A stretch of 35,820 nucleotides of DNA from Oscillospiraceae bacterium (lineage in GTDB: Bacteria; Bacillota; Clostridia; Oscillospirales; CAG-272), in NCBI GenBank assembly GCA_015065175.1, contig SVQV01000011.1:1-35820 (forward strand). Reading direction: 5' to 3'. The notes below the pieces were generated by a model. The model was not told the DNA's origin. It was given only the letters and a program-made list of their open reading frames with translations, and ran no database searches. This document shows, one piece after another, positions 9,039-15,826 of the stretch. Both the position numbers and the translations under genes were made by a program. Position 1 is the stretch's first letter; the number at the start of each line of letters is the position of its first letter.

Positions 9039-10075
9039 CGAATTACAGTTACAGATTTAACCATGATTATGATAAGCAGATAAACGTGGGCGAAAAGTGC
9101 CTCCGCTGCTATTCAAAAGAAAAACTAAGCGAGCTTTATCCCGAGGACAATTACAGCATTGTCGGCGAGATGAAATGCGCCGCTAAAAAGGCAGACGAAC
9201 AAAAAAAGAAAAAGAGAAAGAGAAAGAGAAAGAGGATACCGATAGGGCAGACAGATATAGAAAACACGATTTTTGAAGTCTTTTCTATGGGAACCTTTGG
9301 AAGCTTTTTAAATAAGGATGTCGGCTACGTTTGTGTAGGAGAGGACAAGTTTCTCATAGTAAAGCAGAGCCGAGTTCCGTTTATTGCCGCATTTTTGCCC
9401 ATGACTATCGCTATTGCGGCTTGTATCGTTGTTATTTTGCTTCTTCTTTTGAGACAAACCGATTTTCAGGATGAGGGGACTTATCATCCACTGCCGAGCG
9501 TTGACCCTAACATCGAGGTTATAGAACCCGATGTTACAACAACGGTTGGAGGAGGCGGACCCAGTATCCCTGTCGATCCTTCAGTTACAACTACAGTTGG
9601 CGGAGGCACAGATATTCCAATCGATCCTTCGATCACAACAGCAGTCGGAGGCGGATCGGACAATCCTATAGATCCCGCAGTGACGACTGCCGCGAGCAGC
9701 GGAACGAATACACCTACCCAAAATACTCCCGAAAACGGCGGAGGTTCCGTATCTATCATATACACTATGACAGCAAGCTATAATGAGGGAGACGACGAGA
9801 TTACAATCTATTTCAAAAACCCGAAAAAGTCCAATCACGATATGGTGCTTGAGCTTTACGCTATAGCGACCGACGGCTCTCGCGTGCTTATGGCAAAGAG
9901 CGGAAGAATACCTATAGGATACGGCATTGAAAAAATGAAACTGCTTGACTCCGCACCCGCCCTGACAAAGAATACCTATAAGGGCTTATATAGAATAACC
10001 TTCTATGATCCCAAAACGGGAGAGCTTGCGACGGTTGACACGGAAATCCCCGACATAAATATAACCGTCAAATAA
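9035..10075 (+). CDS. Single-pass membrane protein with repeat linker and beta ectodomain
   Basis: A 346-residue protein, translationally coupled to the giant gene (ATGA overlap). Residues 1-112 are cytoplasmic, with KCLRC at 21-25 and a long basic run at 57-67. A single helix follows at about 114-139. Outside the membrane comes a linker of four 16-17 residue repeats of the type (V/I)TTxVGGGxxxPIDPS (about residues 165-235), then a domain of about 105 residues ending in YRITFYDPKTGE and a final beta strand. That ectodomain resembles the one in the protein at 10823. I do not know a named family. From its position it could anchor or assemble the giant protein or the small secreted protein; that is inference. 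Confidence 0.75.
   Translation: MTNYSYRFNHDYDKQINVGEKCLRCYSKEKLSELYPEDNYSIVGEMKCAAKKADEQKKKKRKRKRKRIPIGQTDIENTIFEVFSMGTFGSFLNKDVGYVCVGEDKFLIVKQSRVPFIAAFLPMTIAIAACIVVILLLLLRQTDFQDEGTYHPLPSVDPNIEVIEPDVTTTVGGGGPSIPVDPSVTTTVGGGTDIPIDPSITTAVGGGSDNPIDPAVTTAASSGTNTPTQNTPENGGGSVSIIYTMTASYNEGDDEITIYFKNPKKSNHDMVLELYAIATDGSRVLMAKSGRIPIGYGIEKMKLLDSAPALTKNTYKGLYRITFYDPKTGELATVDTEIPDINITVK
9201..9235 (+). repeat. A/G-only hexamer-like microsatellite inside the 9035 gene
   Basis: A run containing only A and G, built on repeats of AGAGAA, encodes the Lys/Arg stretch before the membrane helix. Its unit of six bases means that slippage by whole units would lengthen or shorten the basic run without shifting the frame. 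Confidence 0.6.
9533..9716 (+). repeat. Degenerate tandem repeats coding the TTxVGGG linker
   Basis: Four diverged units of about 48-51 bases encode the extracellular linker repeats (VTTTVGGG, ITTAVGGG and so on, each followed by PxDP). They are conserved better in protein than in DNA, so this is an old coding repeat and not a recent expansion. Confidence 0.6.
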
Positions 10076-10091
10076 TAGTATTTATTACTCC

Positions 10092-10121
10092 TTGACAAAG
10101 GCAGGGAGCTGTAAATAAAAT
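10092..10121 (+). promoter_or_regulatory. Candidate internal promoter for the small secreted protein
   Basis: TTGACA at 10092-10097 and TAAAAT at 10116-10121 with an 18-base spacer, in the 84-base gap before the small secreted gene. AAAGGAAA at about 10144 is the ribosome site for the ATG at 10160. This would let the small protein be made in excess over the giant. Confidence 0.45.
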
Positions 10122-10159
10122 AAAACAAAAATCAATTATTATGAAAGGAAAACACACAA

Positions 10160-10705
10160 ATGAAGAAAATTTTTGCAATCACACTTGTACTCGTTATGAT
10201 GCTTGCTATGTCTGTTACTGTATTTGCGGAGGGCGAAATCACAAGCATAACTGAAAACAACACGAAAGAAAATAACATTGTTGTCACTGTTACTAGTGAG
10301 TATGTTGACCCTGATAAAACGTACTATGTAGTCGTAGACTGGACAGATACTACTATTGAAATTAAAAACACAGTATCAGGAGCTACATGGAACCCCGAAG
10401 ATCACATATATGAAGATGGAAACACAACATCTTCGGTAGAAGGTCAAGCTGCTGTAACGGTAACTAACCATTCTAACGCTGCGGTTAAGGCAACTGTTTC
10501 AGCTCTCAATTTTAATGTGACTGGTTTGACAGTCGATTGCGAAGGTCCTGCTGTTCTTGATGACGCTTCTGAGGTAGCTTATGGTGCTCCCGGTTCTGCT
10601 GATTCCGAAGAAATTGCCATCACTGTTGCAAAGGATACCAATGAAACTGTAATTGCTGAAGGAACATATAATTTTACTGTTACAGTAACTATTACAGCAC
10701 CGTAA
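10160..10705 (+). CDS. Small secreted surface protein with WxPExHxYED domain
   Basis: A 181-residue protein with a textbook signal peptide (KKIFAITLVLVMMLAMSVTVFA, cut before EGEI). The mature 157 residues are beta-rich, acidic and free of lysine clusters, with one Cys. The core VVDWTD, then ATWNPEDHIYEDG, then VEGQAAVTVTNHSNAAVKATV matches the C-terminal domain of the giant protein (VAWGD, MWDPETHTYEDD, TEGENTITITND). From memory, similar short secreted proteins with a W-x-P-E-x-H-x-Y core are common in gut clostridia, without a named function. Its own putative promoter and the strong hairpin after the stop suggest high expression, as for a subunit of a surface layer or fibre; that is inference. 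Confidence 0.8.
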   Translation: MKKIFAITLVLVMMLAMSVTVFAEGEITSITENNTKENNIVVTVTSEYVDPDKTYYVVVDWTDTTIEIKNTVSGATWNPEDHIYEDGNTTSSVEGQAAVTVTNHSNAAVKATVSALNFNVTGLTVDCEGPAVLDDASEVAYGAPGSADSEEIAITVAKDTNETVIAEGTYNFTVTVTITAP

Positions 10706-10736
10706 ATCTATTTACCGCAAGTAATTTTCATGCTCT

Positions 10737-10796
10737 AAGCGGAGCTTTCGCTCCGCTTGGAGAAACCGTATTGGCATAGCCGACCTTTGAATACGG
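10737..10796 (+). promoter_or_regulatory. Two adjacent RNA hairpins between two surface-protein genes
   Basis: AAGCGGAGC at 10737-10745 pairs perfectly with GCTCCGCTT at 10750-10758 around a TTTC loop. A second pair, CCGTATT at 10766-10772 with AATACGG at 10790-10796, follows. No T-run follows either stem, so they look less like a simple terminator than like an mRNA 3' end stabiliser or a partial attenuator. Confidence 0.6.
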
Positions 10797-10822
10797 AAAA
10801 CAAAAGAATTACAAAAGATAAT

Positions 10823-11326
10823 ATGGATAAAAAAGAAAAAACAATTATCACGGTCACGGCTGCCCTTCTTGTCGTTGCTCTTGTTGCGACAGCGGTAGTA
10901 TTTTTCGTTCAAAAGAAAAAGAACGATTTCACACCGCCTCCGTTTGACAAAGGCGCGATAAGTGGGAAGCCTGCCGTAGATAATGAAGCTTTCCAATATC
11001 GAAAGGTAACAGTTTCGGAGGATCTTATCTTTTCTTTATGTATGTGTCCCTTGTATGAAGCAGGAAATGCTGATGTCTTTTTAACAAATGACGAAAGCAG
11101 TAATGCTTACATCAGAATAGTGCTTTTTGACGCAGAAGACAATCCCATTGGAGAAAGCGGCCTCTTAAAGCCGGGAGAATATATAGAGAGCGTTTCTCTT
11201 TCTATATCTCCCGAAAAGGATACGAGCATAAAGGCAAAGATATTGTCATACGACAAAAAGACCTATTACAGCAAGGGAACTTCAGACGGAAATTTGAGTC
11301 TTATTATGAGTGATCAGTTTGAATGA
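10823..11326 (+). CDS. Single-pass membrane protein, ectodomain like the 9035 product
   Basis: I choose the ATG at 10823 (MDKKEKTIITV). The frame is open back to a TTG at 10757, but that start would lie in the hairpin region. This gives 167 residues: a short basic N-terminus, one membrane helix at about 7-28 (VTAALLVVALVATAVVFFV), then an outside domain of about 135 residues with VFLTNDESSNAYIRIVLFDA, SGLLKPGEYIESVSL and an AKILSYDKKTYY strand. The order N(D/P)xxSN, SGxxxPGxxIE, xSYDxxT parallels the ectodomain of the 9035 gene product, so the two look paralogous. There is no clear ribosome site, so the upstream hairpins may matter. Function unknown; likely part of the same surface system. 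Confidence 0.7.
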   Translation: MDKKEKTIITVTAALLVVALVATAVVFFVQKKKNDFTPPPFDKGAISGKPAVDNEAFQYRKVTVSEDLIFSLCMCPLYEAGNADVFLTNDESSNAYIRIVLFDAEDNPIGESGLLKPGEYIESVSLSISPEKDTSIKAKILSYDKKTYYSKGTSDGNLSLIMSDQFE

Positions 11327-11398
11327 GGCTCAATAAAATTACAAGAAAAATATAAAAGCTGTTATTGAAATAAAAACAGCGAAAAGAGAAAACACCTT

Positions 11399-11442
11399 AA
11401 AAGGAGTACGAGCATTTCACTTGTACTCCTTTTGTTTTATCA
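11399..11442 (+). terminator. Rho-independent terminator ending the surface-protein cluster
   Basis: AAAAGGAGTAC at 11399-11409 pairs perfectly with GTACTCCTTTT at 11423-11433, followed by GTTTTATC. The flanking A-run would also make it work on the other strand. Confidence 0.8.
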
Positions 11443-11751
11443 TTTTTTCGGGGAACTTGATAACAGGAAAACTGTCTAAAACTATTATCTGTAAAAAAAA
11501 TCAATATTATGCAAATACTTTTATACGAATGTATGATAGAATATTTCGCTTGGCGGCGAAATTTGCTCGATAGGCGATGAATTTTTTCCAAGAATTCAGA
11601 AAAGCCTCGCGGAAAAAGGCGTTTCGCAACTCCTCTGCGGCTGTATACTATGTTACTACACTATACACTGTTGTCGCCCGCAGGCGTTCAAAGAATTAGC
11701 CCTACGGCAGAGCCGAAAAATAAAATTTGCCTTTTTAGTCTTACTATTCAA
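11443..11751. other. Non-coding stretch with short palindromes
   Basis: About 300 bases without a convincing gene on either strand. The middle (about 11550-11720) is richer in G and C than its flanks and holds small palindromes such as TTCGC/GCGAA around 11546-11561. It could be a decayed gene or a short repeated element; I cannot place it. Confidence 0.4.
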
Positions 11752-11793
11752 TTGACTTTTGGCAAGCGGTGTGCTATAATGTAAAAAACGTTT
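11752..11793 (+). promoter_or_regulatory. Strong sigma-A promoter with AAACGTTT box
   Basis: TTGACT at 11752-11757, exactly 17 bases, TATAAT at 11775-11780. Six bases further on the palindrome AAACGTTT (11786-11793) sits near the expected transcription start, where a LacI-type repressor could bind. It now drives a broken gene and probably the deacetylase and C39-like genes behind it. Confidence 0.75.
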
Positions 11794-11819
11794 CAATAGC
11801 ATACATATTGAGGTAATAT

Positions 11820-12242
11820 ATGAGTAAATTTGTACTTATTCCCGATTCTTTCAAAGGAACGCTGTCCTCGCTTGAAATTTGTAGAATTGCGAAGGACAAA
11901 ATAGAAAGCTTTTATCCCGAAGCGGAAATTCTCTCTATTCCCGTCGCTGACAGAGGAGAGGGAAGCGTTGACTGCTTTATATCCGCATTGGGCGGAGAAA
12001 AAATATCCGTTGACTGCAAAGGTCCGTATATGGAGGATATTACATCATTTTACGGCTTTCTGCCGTACGGCGCACAGCTTCTTGTAGCTCTGTCGGCGGT
12101 AAGCGCTATGAATCTTACGCTCGGCGCTTTTGAAATTATCTCTCATATGTTCTATCCTATGATGCTTCTTTTAAGCTCTCTTGTGTTTATGTTTATCATT
12201 CCCGAAAGAAGAAAAACGATATGTCGGCAGAAGCAAATGTAA
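11820..12242 (+). pseudogene. Glycerate kinase N-terminus fused to a membrane-protein end (chimeric remnant)
   Basis: Residues 1-82 match the start of glycerate kinases of the GlxK/GarK type: KFVLIPDSFKGTLSS, then PVADRGEGSVDCFISALGG, then a conserved FYGFLP. At about nt 12065 the resemblance stops abruptly, and the remaining 58 residues are two hydrophobic segments (GAQLLVALSAVSAMNLTLGA and YPMMLLLSSLVFMFIIP) ending RRKTICRQKQM, like the last helices of a multi-pass transporter. Full glycerate kinases are about 370-380 residues, so most of the enzyme is missing and it cannot be active. The simplest explanation is a deletion that joined two genes in frame. The source of the second half is not recognised. 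The end overlaps the deacetylase ORF by 22 bases. Confidence 0.75.
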
Positions 12243-12955
12243 ATAAAAGTTGTCAAAATAAATGGTGTGGAAAGAAAAAGGCGGTCACATTCAGCTTTGA
12301 TGACGGTGTCACGCAGGATATCCGCCTGATAGAAATTTTGAACCGCTATAATTTAAAGGGCACGTTCAATATAAATTCCGATTTGCTCGGCAGATCGGGA
12401 GAGCTGAACCGAAACGGCAGGGATGTGCGGCATGATAAGGTTCAGCCATGTGACTTGAGGGCAATTTACGAGGGACACGAAATTGCTGTTCACACACTCA
12501 CACATCCTAATCTCACTCAGCTTGACGGGGACGAGATCATCCGACAGGTAGAACAGGATAGAAAACAGCTCTCACAGCTTTGCGGTTACGAGGTCGTCGG
12601 AATGGCTTATCCCTGCGGCGGTGTGAACAATGATGAAAGAGTCGCGGAGATAATAAAGAATAATACGGGAGTAAAGTACGCAAGAACAATAACTTCGACG
12701 CATAAGTTTGACATGCAGACTGAGCTTTTCCGTTTTAACCCGTCTGTTTACTATATTGAGGAAAATCTTGGAGAGGTTATAGACTCTTTTCTTAGGATAA
12801 AATCAGACGAGCCGCAGCTTTTGTATATCTGGGGACATTCCTACGAAATGGATGCGGAATATATTACCTGGGAAAAATTCGAATCGTTATGCGCTGTTCT
12901 TGCAAACAGAGACGAAATTTTTTACGGAACAAACCGTGAAGTGTTCGGAGTTTAA
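12221..12955 (+). CDS. Polysaccharide deacetylase (NodB/CE4-type)
   Basis: A 244-residue protein with the NodB fold motifs: TFSFDDG at 23-29 (catalytic base and metal aspartates), HTLTHPN at 91-97 (the HxxxH metal histidines) and MAYPCGG at 128-134 in place of the usual RxPY/F motif 3. The family removes N- or O-acetyl groups from chitin-, peptidoglycan- or xylan-type sugars. There is no signal peptide, so it is either cytoplasmic or acts on small imported sugars. The start at 12221 lies inside the chimeric remnant; a later ATG, or the segment just before KKKAVTFSFDDG, could be the true start. The peptidase-like gene follows 11 bases after the stop. Deacetylase function likely, substrate unknown. 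Confidence 0.8.
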   Translation: MSAEANVNKSCQNKWCGKKKAVTFSFDDGVTQDIRLIEILNRYNLKGTFNINSDLLGRSGELNRNGRDVRHDKVQPCDLRAIYEGHEIAVHTLTHPNLTQLDGDEIIRQVEQDRKQLSQLCGYEVVGMAYPCGGVNNDERVAEIIKNNTGVKYARTITSTHKFDMQTELFRFNPSVYYIEENLGEVIDSFLRIKSDEPQLLYIWGHSYEMDAEYITWEKFESLCAVLANRDEIFYGTNREVFGV

Positions 12956-12966
12956 AGGAGAAAATT

Positions 12967-13620
12967 ATGGAATACGCAGAGTATAAGCTTACAAATGACG
13001 ACTTTATACCCGCTATAGTCACGCTTGGAGAGAAAAGCACTCCCGTGTGGAGACAAAACAGGTGGGAGACGGGTGAATACCGTGATTATGTGAGAAACAA
13101 CGGATGCGGACATTGTTGCGCGGCTATGGCGCTTAATCTTTACGGTGTAAAAACAGATCCGCACGAAGAATATTCACTCTGCCGAACGCTCTGGGGCGCG
13201 CCCGATAAGCAGAGGGAGCATCCTCAGGGAAATTATCAGTCTGTTTCGGGGATCACCAGGATACTGAAGCATTACGGTGTCAAGGCTGAATACTTCGGAG
13301 TACCCGACCTTGAAAGCGTGGAAAAGCATATTGATAAGTCGCTCAAAGAGGGTAAGCAGGTTATTTTCTGGTCTCATTCAACTCCCGCCTTTCCCGAAAA
13401 TCCTTTTTCCAAAAACGAGCATTATGTTATGGCGGTAGGCTATACAAGGGATAATAAAATTCTGATAGCCAACAGCGCAGAGATGTGGACAAAGGAGGGC
13501 GTACAGCTTGTAGAGATGAACAGTATATTACGCGCTCTGTTTTTCGGCGCAGACCCTATAGACACCACATGGGGACAGGACGGCTTTGAAATGTGCGCAG
13601 GCTACGTTGTCGTCGGTTGA
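12967..13620 (+). CDS. C39-like papain-fold cysteine peptidase domain protein
   Basis: A 217-residue protein. NNGCGHCCAAMALNLYGV (about 44-61) resembles the active-site cysteine helix of peptidase C39-like proteins, with Cys47 or Cys50 as candidate nucleophile. EHYVMAVGY (151-159) supplies the catalytic His152, and ILIANSAEMW resembles the strand carrying the third catalytic residue, with Asn or Ser in place of Asp. No signal peptide or membrane helix is visible. AAAGGAG sits eight bases before the ATG, and the gene follows the deacetylase by 11 bases, so they are an operon. Such stand-alone domains are found in many clostridia, mostly without known substrates. It is not next to an ABC transporter, so a bacteriocin-leader role is unlikely. 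Confidence 0.7.
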   Translation: MEYAEYKLTNDDFIPAIVTLGEKSTPVWRQNRWETGEYRDYVRNNGCGHCCAAMALNLYGVKTDPHEEYSLCRTLWGAPDKQREHPQGNYQSVSGITRILKHYGVKAEYFGVPDLESVEKHIDKSLKEGKQVIFWSHSTPAFPENPFSKNEHYVMAVGYTRDNKILIANSAEMWTKEGVQLVEMNSILRALFFGADPIDTTWGQDGFEMCAGYVVVG

Positions 13621-13686
13621 ATAAGGCGTAAAATAAACTATTACGGGCATATTCGGTATATAGTTTGCTTTTTGGCAAAATAAAAT

Positions 13687-13722
13687 CACCCGCTGCTTTT
13701 TATGGCAGCGGGTGTTTCTTTT
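13687..13722. terminator. Bidirectional terminator between convergent genes
   Basis: CACCCGCTGC at 13687-13696 pairs perfectly with GCAGCGGGTG at 13705-13714, followed by TTTCTTTT and preceded by an A-rich run. It sits between the C39-like gene and the end of fucI, which converge here. Confidence 0.85.
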
Positions 13723-13766
13723 AATTTATAACAGTCAGTGCTTCAAAATTATTTGGCACAAGCCGT

Positions 13767-15599
13767 TTATATTTTCTTGAAGAGAGGACCGTAAGCCGCG
13801 CAGGCTCTGTAGTCCTGACCTTCCTTGTCGGAGCCGAATGCGTTCCAAGCGGCAGGACGGAAGATGTCGTCCAAGGGTACGTTGTGCATAGAAACGGGGA
13901 TGCGGAGCATAGAGCAGAGAGTGATAAGGTCTGCGCCTATGTGTCCGTAGGAGATCGCGCCGTGGTTAGCGCCCCAGTTGTTCATTACGTCATATGCGGT
14001 CTTGAAGGGACTGCCCTCCTTGCCGTCACAGCGAGGTGTGAACCATGTGCAGGGCCATGTGGGATTAGTGCGCTCCATAAGAGCATCGGAAACATCGTCG
14101 GGAAGCTTAACTGTCCAGCCTTCAGCTATCTGAAGAACAGGACCGAGACCCTTAACGAGATTCAGACGGATCATAGTAACGGGCATTTCCGCTCTTGTTG
14201 TGAAGTGGGAGGAGAATCCGCCGCCTCTGAAGTTATCGAAGCCTGCTTCGCACCAAACTGTTGCGTCGGTCATCTTCTTGATATCCTCATCGGTTACATC
14301 CCACCACTGCTTCATTACGTGGTTGCCGTTTTCGTCAACACACTCGCCGCAAGCATCGAGACAAGCCGCGCCTGAGTTGAGAAGGTGGATGATACCACCG
14401 TTTTCCTTTGCGAGACCTTCAAATTCATAGCCTGTAACACGCTTTGTAGCCTCGGGTGACCAGAAGGTACGAACGTCTGCAAAGATCTGCGCGCGGTTTG
14501 TAAGAAGCTTACAGAAGAGCATTCCGAGACCGTTTAAGATATCGTTTTCTGTTGCGAGAATGAGGGGTTCCTTCTTACCTTCAAAGTCGAATGAGGAGTT
14601 GAGAACAGCTTCGGGGTAATCGCAGTTGGGCCAATGGTCTGTCCACTGACGCTGTCCCTGGAAGCCTGCCGCGATAGCGTTATGTCCCACCATTTCCTCC
14701 TCGAAGCCTTCGGGAAGATTGGGGTTGCCCTTCATCAAGTCTTTGATAATGCAGTACATCTTGATAGTGAATTCCCACTGCTTTTCCTTTTCCTCGGGAG
14801 TGAACTTGATGCGGCGCTCCTTGCCCAAGAACTCTACGGAGTCGGGGTTGTCGTCACGGCCTTCCTTGCAGTGCGCTTTTGTCCAAGCGAGAGCCTTTTC
14901 GTACTGCTCTTTGTTGTAAATGCCTTCTTCCATACGGCGAAGAATTTCGACCTCGTCGATAGATTCAACACGCATTCCGAGATAGTCTTCGATGAAGTCC
15001 TGATCCATAATGGAGCCGCCTATACCCATACAAACAGAGCCGATCTGGAGGTAAGACTTGCCTCTCATGGTAGCTGCCGCTACAGCCGCGCGACCGAAGC
15101 GGAGAAGCTTTTCCTTAACATCCTCGGGGATCTTTGTTACATCGTCACGGTCCTGAACCTCGTGTCCGTAAATTCCGAATGCGGGGAGTCCTTTCTGCGC
15201 ATGAGTAGCAAGAACCGACGCGAGATATACGGCGCCGGGACGCTCTGTTCCGTTAAAGCCCCATACACCCTTGATAGTATAAGGGTTCATGTCCATGGTT
15301 TCCGCGCCGTAGCACCAGCAGGGAGTAACAGAAAGCGTGATGTCAACTCCCGCCTTCTTGAACTTTTCCTCGCAAGCCGCCGTCTCGGGCGCGCGTCCTA
15401 TTGTAGTATCCGCTATAATTACCTTAACGGGCTCGCCGTTAGAATAGCGGAGATTTTCCTCAAAAAGCTTTTTTGCGGCTTCTGCCAAAGCCATTGTCTG
15501 TCCTTCAAGGGATTCGCGGAGTCTCATCGGTCCGCGTCTGCCGTCGATTACCGGGCGTATACCTATTACGGGATATCCGCCTATCAATTTGTCTGCCAT
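13767..15599 (-). CDS. fucI: L-fucose isomerase
   Basis: A 610-residue protein, close to the 591 residues of E. coli FucI, with strong similarity throughout: [20 protein letters not shown] at the N-terminus, [68 protein letters not shown] and [17 protein letters not shown] at the C-terminus. The manganese ligands known in E. coli (Glu337, Asp361, a His near 528) correspond to Glu351, Asp375 and probably His546 here. The enzyme interconverts L-fucose and L-fuculose in the cytoplasm and also accepts D-arabinose. It lies divergent from rhaB-rhaA, with its own promoter in the shared gap. The start follows GAAAGGAAC by eight bases. Confidence 0.95.
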   Translation of the reverse strand: MADKLIGGYPVIGIRPVIDGRRGPMRLRESLEGQTMALAEAAKKLFEENLRYSNGEPVKVIIADTTIGRAPETAACEEKFKKAGVDITLSVTPCWCYGAETMDMNPYTIKGVWGFNGTERPGAVYLASVLATHAQKGLPAFGIYGHEVQDRDDVTKIPEDVKEKLLRFGRAAVAAATMRGKSYLQIGSVCMGIGGSIMDQDFIEDYLGMRVESIDEVEILRRMEEGIYNKEQYEKALAWTKAHCKEGRDDNPDSVEFLGKERRIKFTPEEKEKQWEFTIKMYCIIKDLMKGNPNLPEGFEEEMVGHNAIAAGFQGQRQWTDHWPNCDYPEAVLNSSFDFEGKKEPLILATENDILNGLGMLFCKLLTNRAQIFADVRTFWSPEATKRVTGYEFEGLAKENGGIIHLLNSGAACLDACGECVDENGNHVMKQWWDVTDEDIKKMTDATVWCEAGFDNFRGGGFSSHFTTRAEMPVTMIRLNLVKGLGPVLQIAEGWTVKLPDDVSDALMERTNPTWPCTWFTPRCDGKEGSPFKTAYDVMNNWGANHGAISYGHIGADLITLCSMLRIPVSMHNVPLDDIFRPAAWNAFGSDKEGQDYRACAAYGPLFKKI

Positions 15600-15659
15600 A
15601 ACTGTGTTCCTTTCTTATATGTATTTGTTATAAAAATTCAAAAATATACCTTTTTTTCA

Positions 15660-15688
15660 ATTATAGCATATTTTTTTTACTGTTACAA
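15660..15688 (-). promoter_or_regulatory. Promoter of fucI
   Basis: On the minus strand: TTGTAA (15688-15683), 17 bases, TATAAT (15665-15660). An AACGTT core overlaps the -35 side. The ribosome site is AAGGAAC about eight bases before the ATG at 15599. The 227-base gap 15600-15826 holds this promoter and the rhaB promoter and nothing else that I can see. Confidence 0.7.
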
Positions 15689-15750
15689 CGTTTTTTATTG
15701 AAATATTTTACTAAAAAATTGATTAAACCTAATTAATTTATATTTACTTA

Positions 15751-15779
15751 TTTACTTTTTTAAAAAAATATAGTATACT
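15751..15779 (+). promoter_or_regulatory. Promoter of the rhaB-rhaA operon
   Basis: TTTACT at 15751-15756, 17 bases, TATACT at 15774-15779. AAAAGGAGAT precedes the ATG at 15827. The element is strikingly like that at 3549-3577. Confidence 0.6.
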
Positions 15780-15826
15780 AAGGGTGTCAGATCAAAATAA
15801 AACTATCAAGTAAAAGGAGATCTATT

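Noticed and set aside
9201-9235. Phase-variable tract switching the 9035 gene on and off
   Set aside because: The repeat unit is six bases, so changes by whole units keep the frame; only a length change in the basic run is likely.
11540-11720. A possible RNA gene or short mobile element in the GC-richer gap
   Set aside because: Short palindromes are present, but no known RNA fold, terminal repeats or target duplication could be recognised.
14634-15701. A 355-codon plus-strand frame opposite fucI
   Set aside because: fucI matches its family from end to end; the opposite frame has no family motif and runs on into the promoter region.
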